Shown one piece after another: positions 51,229 to 61,107 of a stretch of DNA of 64,000 nt (within the stretch, counting starts at the first letter, position 1; the number at the start of each line of letters is the position of its first letter). Both the position numbers and the translations under genes were made by a program. The stretch is from Microbacterium sp. NC79. GTDB taxonomy: Bacteria > Actinomycetota > Actinomycetes > Actinomycetales > Microbacteriaceae. Where the stretch lies: positions 2,108,001-2,172,000 of the forward strand of contig NZ_JAHQYI010000001.1 in the NCBI RefSeq assembly GCF_019061125.1, read 5' to 3'. The notes beneath the pieces were generated by a model that was given only the letters and a program-made list of their open reading frames with translations, did no database searches and was not told the DNA's origin.

Positions 51229-52965
51229 ATGACGTCAATTGCAACTCCTCCGCAGATGAGCCGGAGGCAGGTGCTCGAAGCACTTTCGGGCCTCCTTCTT
51301 GGCATGTTCGTTTCGATGATTGCTGGCACCGTGGTCTCCACGTCGCTGCCCGTCATTGTGCACGATCTTGGCGGTGACCAAACCGCCTTCACCTGGGTTA
51401 TCACCGCAACCCTCTTGACGACGGCCATCTCAACCCCGATCTGGGGAAAGCTTGCCGATCTTTTCAACCGCAAGCTGCTGATTCAGATTGCCCTCGTCCT
51501 GTTCGTTGTCGCCAGCGCGGTTGCCGGTTTCTCCGAGTCGGCATCGGCGTTGATTGCTGCGCGAGCCGTGCAGGGCATCGGTGCCGGTGGCCTGGCTGCG
51601 CTCAGCCAGATCATCATGGCCGACATCATCAGCCCGCGTGAGCGCGGCAGATATGCCGGCCTCTTCGGTGCTGTCATGGCCCTGGCCACGGTCGGCGGCC
51701 CGCTCCTCGGCGGCCTGATTACCGACACTCTCGGCTGGCGCTGGAATTTCTTCGTCGCCGTTCCATTCGCCATTGCCGCCCTCATCATGTTGCAGCTCAC
51801 ACTGCACTTGCCTCGATTGCCGCAGCGGCGTGTGCGTATCGATTACTTCGGCATCGTGTTGTTGTCCGTGTCGGTATCGCTGCTGCTTATTTGGGTCACA
51901 ATGGGCGGCTCGCAGTTCGAATGGGACAGCCTCACGTCGATCCTGATGGGCGGTGGCGCAGGCGTCGGTATCATCGCCTTCGTTATCGTCGAAATCTTCG
52001 TCAAGGAGCCCCTGGTTCCGATGTCGCTGTTCCGCAACCGCACGTTCACGCTCTCCGTCATCGCCTCGATCGCCACCGGTCTGGCGATGTTCGGTATGTC
52101 GGTTTACCTCAGCCAGTACATGCAGATGTCGCGCGGCGCATCGCCCACCGAGGCGGGTCTGATGACGTTGCCGATGATCGGCGGACTGCTCATCTCCAGT
52201 ATCGTGGTCGGCCAGCTGATTAGCCGCTTTGGCAAGTTCAAGATCTACATGGTGGTCGGCTCAATCATGCTGCTGGCGGGCTCTTTCCTGCTCACCACAA
52301 TCCACTACGACACCAACTTCGGGCTGCTATCCCTCTACATGTTCTTGGCAGGTGCAGGCGTCGGCATGACGATGCAGAACCTGGTGCTCGTCGTGCAAAA
52401 CACCGCGAAACCGTCGGAGATGGGAGTCGCATCTTCTGGTGTCGCTTTCTTCCGCTCGGTCGGTGGCACCGTGGGCGTCTCGGTCATGGGCGCCATGCTC
52501 GCGTCGAAGTTGCTGGAGTTGTTTGGAACCAATGCTGCCGCTTTGAAGAAGGCTGCAGCTGCGGCTGGCACCAAGGGCCGCGAAGCGCTGGAAGGCTTGA
52601 GCACGGGCACGATACCCGAGGTACGACTGCTGCCTGCCGGCATTCGTGAAATCGTTGAAGACTCGTATGCGCAGGCCATTGCGTTCTCGTTCTGGATCGC
52701 GGTTCCGCTCGCTCTCATCGCACTCATTGCCATCATCGTGCTCCCCAATGTGCCGCTCGGACACTTGACGACGTCCGAGCGCTTGGCAGAAGACGAAGCC
52801 TCACTCGCCGCCGTCAGCGGCAATGTGTCAACCGCGACCGGTTCCATCTACCTCCCCGACGTCGCGGACACCGCGGCGGCAACGACAACGGAACCGACGG
52901 AACCGCAGGTTCACCCGGCGACGGACGCGCACGCCGCGGGCCGCTCCGCGCGGAGCAGCTCATGA
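51229..52965 (+). CDS. DHA2-family MFS multidrug exporter
   Basis: A 578-residue, about 14-helix major facilitator. Motif A is GKLADLFNRKLLI and motif C is ATVGGPLLGGLITDTLGW, both typical of proton-driven drug exporters of the EmrB/QacA type. It has extra soluble parts near residue 430-450 and a C-terminal tail rich in Thr and Ala. The ATG at 51229 has only a weak ribosome site. It overlaps the MarR gene by four bases (ATGA), and the paired operators upstream suggest autoregulated drug response. Confidence 0.92.
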   Translation: MTSIATPPQMSRRQVLEALSGLLLGMFVSMIAGTVVSTSLPVIVHDLGGDQTAFTWVITATLLTTAISTPIWGKLADLFNRKLLIQIALVLFVVASAVAGFSESASALIAARAVQGIGAGGLAALSQIIMADIISPRERGRYAGLFGAVMALATVGGPLLGGLITDTLGWRWNFFVAVPFAIAALIMLQLTLHLPRLPQRRVRIDYFGIVLLSVSVSLLLIWVTMGGSQFEWDSLTSILMGGGAGVGIIAFVIVEIFVKEPLVPMSLFRNRTFTLSVIASIATGLAMFGMSVYLSQYMQMSRGASPTEAGLMTLPMIGGLLISSIVVGQLISRFGKFKIYMVVGSIMLLAGSFLLTTIHYDTNFGLLSLYMFLAGAGVGMTMQNLVLVVQNTAKPSEMGVASSGVAFFRSVGGTVGVSVMGAMLASKLLELFGTNAAALKKAAAAAGTKGREALEGLSTGTIPEVRLLPAGIREIVEDSYAQAIAFSFWIAVPLALIALIAIIVLPNVPLGHLTTSERLAEDEASLAAVSGNVSTATGSIYLPDVADTAAATTTEPTEPQVHPATDAHAAGRSARSSS

Positions 52966-53471
52966 TGACAAACGACACTCCGGATCCGTTCGAAGCCGCC
53001 ATTCGGCAGCTCGAAAGTGAGTTCACCCACCTGATGGGGCACATTCGCCGCTCGTTCCGCGACAATGCGAACCGTGTCTCCCCCGGGATGCTGGTGGGCA
53101 CCTACAAGGTGCTGACGTTTCTGGCATCGGATGGTCCATTAACGGCATCCGACATTGCGGAAAGGCTGATGCTCGACAAGGGGCATCTCAGCCGCATGAT
53201 CAAAGACCTCGACGAGCGTGGCTTTGTGCATCGGGAGGCAGACCCCACCGATAAACGGGCGACCCTGCTGTCCGTCAGTGAGGCTGGTCGCGAGCGGTTT
53301 AGCGCCGCACGCCGCTCCACCCGCGAGGGCTTGACTGCGGCTCTCGGCGGCTTTGATCCAGCCGACATTGACACGGCCTCCAACGTCTTGCGCGCGCTGC
53401 ACCAGCACCAGTGGCCGACCGCAGAGGGCCAAGCCACGACCGCGGCCGGACAGCCGTCAACAGCCGAATAG
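52962..53471 (+). CDS. MarR-family transcriptional regulator
   Basis: A 169-residue winged-helix regulator: DNA recognition helices TASDIAERLMLDKGHLSRMIKDLDERGFVHREADPTDKRATLLSVSEAGRE at about residues 60-115 match MarR, including the DxR wing (DPTDKRAT). It is coupled to the exporter gene by ATGA and so probably controls it through the TTGA-N6-TCAA sites. The inducing drug is not known. Confidence 0.9.
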   Translation: MMTNDTPDPFEAAIRQLESEFTHLMGHIRRSFRDNANRVSPGMLVGTYKVLTFLASDGPLTASDIAERLMLDKGHLSRMIKDLDERGFVHREADPTDKRATLLSVSEAGRERFSAARRSTREGLTAALGGFDPADIDTASNVLRALHQHQWPTAEGQATTAAGQPSTAE

Positions 53472-53480
53472 GGCAAACGT

Positions 53481-53522
53481 CGAAGGGGCTCGCCTGGCAT
53501 TAGTGCCTGGCGAGCCCCTTCG
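53481..53522. terminator. Bidirectional terminator between marR-type gene and trxA
   Basis: A 14-bp perfect stem (53481-53494 with 53509-53522, CGAAGGGGCTCGCC and complement) with a 14-base loop lies between convergent genes. Confidence 0.85.
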
Positions 53523-53536
53523 GGTTCAGCGAGTGA

Positions 53537-53920
53537 TTACGCTTGAGCGTTCTCCTGCGCGGCCTGCTGCTCGGCGATCTGACGACGAACGTCGTCCATG
53601 TCGAGACCCTTGACCGCGGTGATGACCTGCTCGAGGCCCTCAGCGGGAAGTGCGCCTGGCTGCGAGAACACCAGAATGTTGTCGCGGAACGCCATCAGCG
53701 TCGGAATCGAGGTGATCTGGAAGGCACCGGCGAGCTGCTGCTCAGCCTCGGTGTCAACCTTGCCAAACACCACGTCGGTGTGCGTCGTCGAAGCCTGATC
53801 GTAGATCGGCGCAAACATGCGGCACGGACCGCACCATGATGCCCAGAAGTCGACGAGCACAATGTCGTTGTCGGTAATGGTCGACTCGAAGTCGGCCATG
53901 GTCAAGTCGCGAGTAGCCAT
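53537..53920 (-). CDS. trxA: Thioredoxin
   Basis: A 127-residue thioredoxin that reduces protein disulphides. The active site WCGPC is at residues 29-33, preceded by VDFWAS, with the cis-proline in ITSIPTLMAF. A C-terminal extension of about 15 residues (RRQIAEQQAAQENAQA) is longer than in E. coli. The ribosome site is poor, so the message may be leaderless. No thioredoxin reductase gene is adjacent. Confidence 0.95.
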   Translation of the reverse strand: MATRDLTMADFESTITDNDIVLVDFWASWCGPCRMFAPIYDQASTTHTDVVFGKVDTEAEQQLAGAFQITSIPTLMAFRDNILVFSQPGALPAEGLEQVITAVKGLDMDDVRRQIAEQQAAQENAQA

Positions 53921-54002
53921 ATTTCAACGGTACCGGCGTTCTGCTGAGTATGGGCAGTGTTCGGCATCAGCGAAACCGCACACTAATGCCTTACGCAACC
54001 GG

Positions 54003-55697
54003 TCAGCCGCGCAGTGCGTCGTCGCGGTATTCGTCGCCCGTCCGGCCGTCGGCGTATCGCTCACGCTCGCGGGCGCGCAGCTCGGCGCGACGAATCTTGC
54101 CTGAAATTGTCTTCGGCAACTCGGCAAACTCCACGCGGCGCACGCGTTGCCACGGCTGCAGGTTTTCTCGTGCATACCGCAAGATTGCCATCGCGGTTTC
54201 TTCGCTGGCCTCCCACCCTGCCGCGAGCGCGACGAATGCCTTCGGCACCGCGTGGCGGTCGGGGTCGGGTGCCGGAACCACGGCAGATTCTGCGACAGCC
54301 GGGTGCTCAAGCAGGACGGATTCGACTTCAAACGGGCTGATCTTGTAGTCAGATGCTTTGAAGACGTCGTCGGTGCGACCGACGTAGCTCACGACGCCGT
54401 CAGCATCGCGCGATGCAATGTCACCGGTGTGGAAGAACCCGCCGCGGCACGCTTCGGCCGTCTTCTCTGGGTCTCCCACGTATTCGGTCATGAGGGCGAG
54501 CGGCTTCTTCGACAGATCGAGGCACAGTTCGCCCTCGCCGATGCCGTCGACAATTTGGTTAGTCTCCGGGTCAACAAGTACCGAAGGCACACCGGGCAGC
54601 GCCATGCCCATCGACCCGGGTTTCACCGGACGCCCAGGAGTGTTACCAACCTGTGCGGTTGTCTCGGTCATGCCGTAGCCATCGCGAATCGGCAGGCCCC
54701 ACGCACGCTGCACCTGTGCGATGACCTCGGGGTTAAGCGGCTCCCCCGCACCGATCGCCTCGCGCAAGTCTTGCGGCTTGGTTCCGAGGTCTGCCTTAAT
54801 GAGCAGTCGCCACACCGTCGGCGGCGCACACAGCGACGTCACGCGCTGCTCGCGCAGCTGCTGCAAGAATTCGCCTGCTTCGAAGCGGTGATAGTTGTAC
54901 GCGAGGATGGTCGCCTCGGCGATCCACGGCGTAAAGAATGACGACCAGGCATGCTTCCCCCACCCCGGCGATGAGACGTTCAAGTGCACGTCACCCGGTT
55001 GCAGTCCGAGCCAGTACATCGTCGACAGATGCCCAACCGGATACGACACCTGCGTGTGTTCCACCAGCTTCGGCCGCTGCGTGGTTCCGGAGGTGAAGTA
55101 CAACAGCAGGCGGTCATTCGGCGCGGTTTCGGGGTGCGTCGCTGCCGGAGCCGGCGCGGCGTGTGCATCGCCCAGTGCGTGCCATCCGTCGCGCGGCGTC
55201 GTGCAGATGCGCAGGTAGTCGCCCGGAACCTCGTCAAATTTGGGCGCGTCTTCGGCGTTGCAAATCACGGCGCGGGCACGGCCACGCTCGACACGGTCGG
55301 CAAGGTCGGTGGGGCCAGCGGCTGTGGCCGTCGGCATGAGCACGCCACCGAGTTTGATGACGCCGAGCATTGTCGTCCACAGCTCGATCTGGTTGTTCAG
55401 CATGAGGATGACCGAATCACCCTTACCGATGCCGATGCTCGTGAGGTACGCCACCATCTCATCGGAGCGCTTCGCCAGCTCGTCGAACGTGTAGCGCTCG
55501 TCTGGCACGCCCTCGGCTGCAATGATCAGTGCGGTTCTGTCATTGCCGCGGGCCATGGCGTCGAACCAATCGATGCCCCAGTTGAAACGGCTCCCGACAT
55601 CCGGAAACACAAACTCCGCGTTCGCTCGTTCATGCTCACCGCGTAAAGCCAACAGTTGATCGCGGGCTTCGCGGTACGAGGTGATCGCGTCCGTCAT
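54003..55697 (-). CDS. AMP-dependent acyl-CoA synthetase
   Basis: A 564-residue adenylate-forming ligase that activates an acid to acyl-AMP and then acyl-CoA. Signatures are the P-loop YFTSGTTQRPKLVEHT near residue 210, IRDGYGMTETTAQVGN at about 348, the hinge HTGDIASRDADGVVSYVGRTDDVFK near 430 and the C-terminal lysine in KTISGKIRRAELR, about residue 538. It resembles medium-chain or acetyl-type synthetases; exact acid unknown. ATG with GGAGGAACC upstream. Confidence 0.9.
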   Translation of the reverse strand: MTDAITSYREARDQLLALRGEHERANAEFVFPDVGSRFNWGIDWFDAMARGNDRTALIIAAEGVPDERYTFDELAKRSDEMVAYLTSIGIGKGDSVILMLNNQIELWTTMLGVIKLGGVLMPTATAAGPTDLADRVERGRARAVICNAEDAPKFDEVPGDYLRICTTPRDGWHALGDAHAAPAPAATHPETAPNDRLLLYFTSGTTQRPKLVEHTQVSYPVGHLSTMYWLGLQPGDVHLNVSSPGWGKHAWSSFFTPWIAEATILAYNYHRFEAGEFLQQLREQRVTSLCAPPTVWRLLIKADLGTKPQDLREAIGAGEPLNPEVIAQVQRAWGLPIRDGYGMTETTAQVGNTPGRPVKPGSMGMALPGVPSVLVDPETNQIVDGIGEGELCLDLSKKPLALMTEYVGDPEKTAEACRGGFFHTGDIASRDADGVVSYVGRTDDVFKASDYKISPFEVESVLLEHPAVAESAVVPAPDPDRHAVPKAFVALAAGWEASEETAMAILRYARENLQPWQRVRRVEFAELPKTISGKIRRAELRARERERYADGRTGDEYRDDALRG

Positions 55698-55798
55698 GGT
55701 TCCTCCGCCTCCGGCGCCTCGGATGACGCACGGGGTGCCTCCCAGACTATGCCCGTTGACATGACTCAGTGTGCATATGCGTCGTCGGCGGGCCCGCG

Positions 55799-56683
55799 CT
55801 AGTCCAAGACGGCGCGGGCGTGCTCAAGCACCGCCTGCGCAACCTCATCAAGAAGCGCCGATCGCATGTTCCACTGTTGCCAGTAGAGCGGAACCTCAAC
55901 GTGCGAGTCATCGAGGGGGTGCAGGCGCCCAGCGGCGATCCCCTCATCCATTTGAAACGGGAGGAGCTGCCCCCAGCCGAGCCCCATACGAATGGCGTCG
56001 GCGAAGTCACTTGACGCAGGAACGCGGTGTCGCGGCGGCTTCGTCGGGTCAATCCCCCTGGCCACGAGCCAGCGTGTTTGTAGGTCGTCGCGGCGATCGA
56101 AGTCGACGAGCGGCGCACGTTCAAGCGCCTCGTTGGAGACACCGTCGGCGAACCAGCGGTCGCGAAATCGGGTGGCAGCGATGGGGGTGTATCGCATAGA
56201 ACCGAGCGGAACCACGCGGCAGCCGGCGATCGGGTCGCTGCGGCTCGTGACGGCTGCGACGACAATCCCCTGTTCGAGGAGTCGTTCGGTGAAGTCTTGA
56301 TCGTCGCGGTGCAGGTCAAACGTCACGGGCAGTCGCTCGGCCAGCTCGATCAGGGGTGGAAGCATCCATGTGCTGAGCGAATCGGAGTTGACGGCGATCG
56401 GCAGGCTCGTCGGCGTGGTGGCATTACCCATGCCGAGCGCGGCAACGGCATCACGTTCGAGGTGGGCGAGCTGTCGCGCGAAACGAATAACCGCTTCGCC
56501 TGCCTCGGTGGCACGCACCGGTCGTGATCGCACCAGAAGCACCTGACCGGTGAGGGATTCGAGGGCGCGAATGCGTTGGCTGACAGCGGGCTGGCTGATG
56601 CCGAGCACGACCGCCGCGCCCTCCATCGTGCCCTCATCAACGACGGCGGCCAACGTGAGGGCATGATCCGGTGCGATGCGCAT
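55799..56683 (-). CDS. lysG: LysR-type regulator of lysine export (LysG/ArgP)
   Basis: A 294-residue LysR regulator: the helix-turn-helix LAAVVDEGTMEGAAVVLGISQPAVSQRIRALESLTGQVLLVR is at about residues 11-52, with a periplasmic-binding-like effector domain behind it. In Corynebacterium glutamicum, LysG activates lysE when lysine or arginine is high. The gene is divergent from lysE with 93 bp between, the standard arrangement. ATG at 56683 chosen for its GGAGAGGACC. Confidence 0.92.
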   Translation of the reverse strand: MRIAPDHALTLAAVVDEGTMEGAAVVLGISQPAVSQRIRALESLTGQVLLVRSRPVRATEAGEAVIRFARQLAHLERDAVAALGMGNATTPTSLPIAVNSDSLSTWMLPPLIELAERLPVTFDLHRDDQDFTERLLEQGIVVAAVTSRSDPIAGCRVVPLGSMRYTPIAATRFRDRWFADGVSNEALERAPLVDFDRRDDLQTRWLVARGIDPTKPPRHRVPASSDFADAIRMGLGWGQLLPFQMDEGIAAGRLHPLDDSHVEVPLYWQQWNMRSALLDEVAQAVLEHARAVLD

Positions 56684-56776
56684 GTGCGGTCCTCTCCAAG
56701 CCAACTATAAGAAATACTAATGCTCACGAAGGTTTCACTATTGGACGTTCTTCTCAGGCTCTCCCAGACTGAACCC

Positions 56777-57427
56777 ATGTCGTTCCTCGTTGGCCTGGGC
56801 ATCGGGCTTTCCCTCATCATCGCGATCGGTGCACAAAACGCGTTCGTCCTACGCCAGGGCGTGCGTCGCGAGCATGTCTTCGCGGTAGCCCTCGTGTGCG
56901 CCACGTCAGACGCCATCCTGATTCTGTTGGGTGTTGCAGGCGTCGGTGTTGCTCTGCAGGCTGCCCCCTGGCTCATCGTGATTGCCCGCTGGGCAGGTGT
57001 CGCTTTTCTTGTGACATACGCGACCCTGGCGCTGCGTCGGGCACTCAAACCCGGCGATACCGGGCTCGTCGCCGCACCGGACTCGGCGGCAAACCAGGGT
57101 GCGCCGCCGCATGGTTCCGGCCCCCGCACCGCCCAAAAGACGCTGATGAGCACGGTTGTCGCAACGCTTGCGATTACCTGGCTCAACCCGCACGTCTACC
57201 TCGACACGATCGTGTTTCTGGGATCGGTTGCCCAGACGCAGGACGACGGTCGTTGGCTGTTCGCGTTTGGTGCTTTCACCGGTAGCTTTGTCTGGTTCTT
57301 CGCGCTCGCCTATGGGGCGCGCTACCTCGGCCGGTTCTTGAACAGCGCCCGCTCCTGGCAGGTCTTAGACATCGTGATCGCGATCTTCATGCTGATCATC
57401 GCGGGTGTGCTCGCGTTCGGCGGCTAA
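56777..57427 (+). CDS. lysE: LysE-family L-lysine/arginine exporter
   Basis: A 216-residue membrane protein, about six helices, that exports basic amino acids. The start LVGLGIGLSLIIAIGAQNAFVLRQGVRREHV is the LysE signature, and the late ITWLNPHVYLDTIVFLG follows it. I use the ATG at 56777; an ATG at 56720 would add 19 residues with no family match. It is divergent from lysG, which implies activation by basic amino acids. Confidence 0.93.
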   Translation: MSFLVGLGIGLSLIIAIGAQNAFVLRQGVRREHVFAVALVCATSDAILILLGVAGVGVALQAAPWLIVIARWAGVAFLVTYATLALRRALKPGDTGLVAAPDSAANQGAPPHGSGPRTAQKTLMSTVVATLAITWLNPHVYLDTIVFLGSVAQTQDDGRWLFAFGAFTGSFVWFFALAYGARYLGRFLNSARSWQVLDIVIAIFMLIIAGVLAFGG

Positions 57428-57443
57428 CCGCGATCGGCCAGGC

Positions 57444-57815
57444 TCACTTTTTGTCAAGCCGTCCGTCAATCTCGCCGACCCGGAACGCCACAACCGACCG
57501 GATCTGTGGTTCCGCTGTCGATGATTCGAACGGGTAGCGAAGCGCGCCCTTCGCGTGGTGTCCGGGGCCGAACTCCTCAATGATGTGCTCCACCGCGGTG
57601 GCTGAGAAGGGGTACACGCCAATGTGCTTGGCGGTGTCCTGCGCGCTGAAGAGCCCCTTGCCGCGGTACAGCAACGCGGCCATACCGTAGCTTTCGCCCT
57701 GCTCGACTGTTCCGCCATGCTCGGCGACCACCTCCTCGGCGATCGCATACAGGCGCTCCAACTGTGCGCGACGCGGCTCGTCCCTGCGCGCGAGGTAATC
57801 GTCAACGGTGCCCAT
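57444..57815 (-). CDS. DUF1801-domain protein
   Basis: A 123-residue DUF1801 (YdhG-like) protein. The pattern TVDDYLARRDEPRRAQLERLYAIAEE, then EQGESYGMAALLYRGKGLF, then ALRYPFES is that of this family, members of which have been called iron chaperones or YdhG, without firm function. I use ATG 57815 after GATGGGGGT; the longer frame from 57902 is not family-like. It is convergent with lysE, with little space between. Confidence 0.85.
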   Translation of the reverse strand: MGTVDDYLARRDEPRRAQLERLYAIAEEVVAEHGGTVEQGESYGMAALLYRGKGLFSAQDTAKHIGVYPFSATAVEHIIEEFGPGHHAKGALRYPFESSTAEPQIRSVVAFRVGEIDGRLDKK

Positions 57816-57899
57816 ACCCCCATCTTGCGGTGCCCCGCGCAACCGCACAACCGGTTCCGGAACCGAAGCTGGCGCCAAGCACGTCGTCGGCGGCAACGA

Positions 57900-57933
57900 C
57901 AAACGGCTCCCACCCGAAGGTGAGAGCCGTTTG
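57900..57933 (-). terminator. Terminator of rplK-rplA
   Basis: A 15-bp near-perfect stem (57900-57914 with 57919-57933, CAAACGGCTCYCACC) with a CGAA loop follows the rplA stop. Confidence 0.82.
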
Positions 57934-57944
57934 TGTGAAGCGAA

Positions 57945-58631
57945 TTAGATCGCGTTTACATCGAGCGGGATGCCCGGGCCGAACGTGGTCGACACAGCAC
58001 CCTTCTGGATGTAGCGGCCCTTCGAGCTTGCCGGCTTCAGGCGAACGATCTCGTCGAGAGCTGCCTTGACGTTGTCGTCAAGCTGCTCTGCCGAGAACGA
58101 TGCCTTGCCAACGATGAAGTGCACGTTTGCGTGCTTGTCAACGCGGAACTCGATCTTTCCGCCCTTGATCTCTTCAACAGCCTTTGCCGGGTTCGGCGTA
58201 ACGGTGCCGGTCTTCGGGTTCGGCATGAGGCCACGGGGACCAAGAACCTTACCGAGACGACCAACCTGGCCCATGAGCTCAGGGGTCGAGACAGCTGCGT
58301 CGAATGCGGTCCAGCCGCCAGCAACCTTCTCGATGAGCTCTGCGCCACCGACCTCGTCAGCGCCAGCAGCGATTGCTGCTTCTGCTGCCGGGCCCGTTGC
58401 GAAAACGATCACGCGCGACGTCTTACCAGTGCCGTGCGGAAGCATAACCGTGCCGCGGACCATCTGGTCTGCCTTACGGGGGTCAACGGCGAGCTTGAGT
58501 GCAACCTCAACCGTTGAGTCGAACTTTGCCGAGCCAGTCTCCTTGGCGAGTGCTACAGCCTCGGTGGGCGTGTAGAACTTACCTTCTTCGATCTTGGCGA
58601 CAGCGGCCTTGAATGCCTTGGACTTCGTCAT
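57945..58631 (-). CDS. rplA: 50S ribosomal protein L1
   Basis: Forms the mobile L1 stalk. 228 residues starting [20 protein letters not shown] and holding [41 protein letters not shown] and the C-terminal [11 protein letters not shown]. Family length and every signature are present. ATG at 58631 after CTAAGGAAAATATC. It is cotranscribed with rplK, ten bases apart. Confidence 0.98.
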   Translation of the reverse strand: MTKSKAFKAAVAKIEEGKFYTPTEAVALAKETGSAKFDSTVEVALKLAVDPRKADQMVRGTVMLPHGTGKTSRVIVFATGPAAEAAIAAGADEVGGAELIEKVAGGWTAFDAAVSTPELMGQVGRLGKVLGPRGLMPNPKTGTVTPNPAKAVEEIKGGKIEFRVDKHANVHFIVGKASFSAEQLDDNVKAALDEIVRLKPASSKGRYIQKGAVSTTFGPGIPLDVNAI

Positions 58632-58641
58632 GATATTTTCC

Positions 58642-59073
58642 TTAGCCCTCGACCGTGATGCCCATGGAGCGAGCGGTACCAGCGATGATCTTCGATGCAG
58701 CATCGATGTCAATCGCGTTCAGGTCAGCCATCTTCTGCTCAGCGATCGTGCGGACCTGGTCTGCCGAAATCTTTGCAACCTTGACGGTGTGCGGCGTCGA
58801 CGAACCCTTGGCAACACCAGCTGCCTTCTTGATGAGCTCAGCTGCCGGCGGCGTCTTCAGGACGAACGTGAAGCTGCGGTCTTCGTAAACGGTGATCTCA
58901 ACAGGGATCACGTTTCCGCGCTGCGACTCGGTCGCTGCGTTGTAGGCCTTGCAGAACTCCATGATGTTCACGCCGTGCTGACCGAGAGCCGGTCCGATCG
59001 GCGGCGCCGGGTTGGCTGCACCAGCGTTGATCTGAAGCTTGATCAGGCCGGTCACCTTCTTCTTAGGTGCCAT
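58642..59073 (-). CDS. rplK: 50S ribosomal protein L11
   Basis: Part of the GTPase-associated centre. 143 residues opening [27 protein letters not shown], with [23 protein letters not shown] and the C-terminal rRNA-binding domain. ATG at 59073 after GAAAGGAAAAGGAA. First gene of rplK-rplA; the 464-bp region before it holds the promoter, tandem repeats and an inverted repeat. Confidence 0.98.
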
Positions 59074-59260
59074 TTCCTTTTCCTTTCTTCGAACGAAACT
59101 CTCATTTCGCTCTCCCGCACTTCCGGCCGTTCCGGAACGCGGTTGTTCGCACGTGCACGAATGCGGCGCACAAACCACACAAGTCTACCCCATATCGCGC
59201 CCCACCTTCGACCCGCCCGCGCCCGCGCCCAGCCGCCCCTTTCCCTCTGGCCACCCCTCC

Positions 59261-59380
59261 TGGTTCCGCACCCCTGGTTCCGCACCCCACCACAATCCTG
59301 TTCTGCACGATGAGCGTTCGGCGCGGCGCACAATGCATGGCGTGTTTCGAGGATGCGCGCGTTTCATCGTGCAGAACAGG
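59261..59380. repeat. Intergenic tandem TGGTTCCGCACCCC units and 17-bp inverted repeat
   Basis: Between rplK and nusG (59074-59537, no gene). Two exact 14-bp units TGGTTCCGCACCCC at 59261-59274 and 59275-59288 are followed by a perfect 17-bp inverted repeat, CCTGTTCTGCACGATGA at 59297-59313 and its complement at 59364-59380, with a 50-base loop. The loop shows GCGCGTTTC, also found in the 24-kb element. The rest, 59381-59496, I cannot name. Confidence 0.7.
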
Positions 59381-59496
59381 GAATGGGTCGGCGAGACAAG
59401 CGAAATTCGGGCTTGCAGGTTCGAAGAGCCCAACGGCTTGGAAGATTTGCAGGCTCGATGGGCCCGACGGGCTGGGGCTTGGAGGCTTGGGGGAAC

Positions 59497-59528
59497 GCAA
59501 AAGGCCCCGGCGAACCGGGGCCTTTTGC
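59497..59528 (-). terminator. Terminator of nusG
   Basis: A perfect 14-bp stem (59497-59510 with 59515-59528, GCAAAAGGCCCCGG and complement) with a CGAA loop and flanking A/T run, just after nusG. Confidence 0.9.
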
Positions 59529-59537
59529 AAAAAAGTC

Positions 59538-60524
59538 TTACATCATCTTGGTGACCTGGTCGAACGACAGCTCGACCGGAGTCTCACGCTCGAAGAGCGA
59601 AACCAGAACGGTGAGCTTGCCGCTCTCCGGCTTGATCTCGGAGATCGTTCCGGGAAGGCCAGCGAACGAGCCTTCCTTGATCGTGATCGTCTCGCCGACC
59701 TCGAAGTCAACCTCAGCCGAGACCGAGCGAACCGGAGCGGCGATGCCGTTCTTGCCTGCGGCCTTAGCCAGCTGAACGTCCTTGACCTCAACGAGCGACT
59801 TCAGCATGTTGAAGGCCTCTTCGAAGCGCAGCGGCGTCGGGTTGTGAGCGTTGCCGACGAAGCCGGTAACACCAGGCGTGTGGCGAACAACCGACCAGGT
59901 GTCTTCGTTCAGCTCCATACGCACGAGCACGTAGCCCGGGATGCGCACGCGGGTAACCATCTTGCGCTGGCCGTTCTTGATTTCGACGACGTCCTCCATG
60001 GGGACCTCGATCTGGTAGATGTCTTCTTCTACCTCAAGAGTCGACTTACGCTGCTCGATGTTGGCCTTAACCTTGCGCTCGAAGCCAGCGTACGAGTGAA
60101 TGACGTACCACTTGCCAGGCAGCGTGCGCAGTTCCAGCTTGAACGCCTCGTACGGGTCAGCGTCTTCGTCAGCCTCGGGGCCGTCGTAAGGGGTGACCTC
60201 ATCAGCAGCGTCAGCAGCCTGCTCTGCAACCTCTTCAGCGAGTGCGTCGGTAAGAACCTCGGCAGCGGCCTCCGCTTCAGCCGTCTCGTTGATGTCGAGC
60301 GCGTCGTTCACGATTGCGTCTGCCTCCGGGTCGTTAATGTCAATGTCGTCGAGGTCGCTGTCATCAGCGCTCTCATCGTCGACGATGTGCATGGCAGCCG
60401 TCTCGGCTGCATCACTGGCGTGCTCGTCAGCTGCGAGGACGTTGCCCTCTTGAGCCTGGTCATCCTCGCTGGACTGCTCTGCCGCGGGCGCCCAGTCGGC
60501 GTCGTCGTGAATACGTTCAGTCAC
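59538..60524 (-). CDS. nusG: Transcription termination/antitermination factor NusG
   Basis: Binds RNA polymerase and couples it to other factors. The 328 residues divide into an acidic, low-complexity N-terminal extension (about 1-133, rich in Asp/Glu/Ala), the NGN domain opening [23 protein letters not shown] near 137 and a C-terminal KOW domain with [19 protein letters not shown]. The extension is common in actinobacterial NusG. GTG at 60524, not the upstream 60650, is the likely start. Downstream of secE, same strand. Confidence 0.96.
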   Translation of the reverse strand: MTERIHDDADWAPAAEQSSEDDQAQEGNVLAADEHASDAAETAAMHIVDDESADDSDLDDIDINDPEADAIVNDALDINETAEAEAAAEVLTDALAEEVAEQAADAADEVTPYDGPEADEDADPYEAFKLELRTLPGKWYVIHSYAGFERKVKANIEQRKSTLEVEEDIYQIEVPMEDVVEIKNGQRKMVTRVRIPGYVLVRMELNEDTWSVVRHTPGVTGFVGNAHNPTPLRFEEAFNMLKSLVEVKDVQLAKAAGKNGIAAPVRSVSAEVDFEVGETITIKEGSFAGLPGTISEIKPESGKLTVLVSLFERETPVELSFDQVTKMM

Positions 60525-60591
60525 TGGAATCTCTTTCGTCGATGATTGGCGGAACCCCTTCCGCCAATGGGTTCGCGAAGCGAACCGTGCG

Positions 60592-60852
60592 TCAGGATGG
60601 AACTCCGAAGACGACGTTGGCCATTGCCAAGAACAGCGTGTCGAGGCCAAACACCAAGGCCATCATGACGACGACGAAGCCGAGAACAACCGCAGTGAAC
60701 TTAATAAGTTCACTGCGTGTCGGCGTGACGACCTTGCGAAGCTCGGCGATCACCTGACGGAAAAACAGCGCAATACGCGCGAAGACGTTCATCTTCTTCG
60801 CTGCTACTGCACCGTTCGCCGCGAGCTCGCCGCGCGAAGCGTCATCAACCAT
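60592..60852 (-). CDS. secE: Preprotein translocase subunit SecE
   Basis: Small essential subunit of the SecYEG channel, 86 residues: a cytoplasmic helix ([35 protein letters not shown]) and one membrane helix ([20 protein letters not shown]). The [10 protein letters not shown] motif is the SecE signature. ATG at 60852 after GAAAGGTACATTCACG. Between tRNA-Trp and nusG, as in most actinobacteria. Confidence 0.95.
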   Translation of the reverse strand: MVDDASRGELAANGAVAAKKMNVFARIALFFRQVIAELRKVVTPTRSELIKFTAVVLGFVVVMMALVFGLDTLFLAMANVVFGVPS

Positions 60853-60891
60853 CGTGAATGTACCTTTCGTGAGCCAGCGTGCGCTGACGCG

Positions 60892-60964
<73 letters not shown>

Positions 60965-61107
60965 AGAGGCCTTGCGACCTCGAGGTGAAACCTACGTTCT
61001 TCACCGTGACAGGCATGGCAAAAGAATGCAGACTTCAACTGCATCACCAAGCATACGGCATGCCACAAGCGTCGGCGAACCAACTCCGAATCCCGCGCGC
61101 GTCGAAA

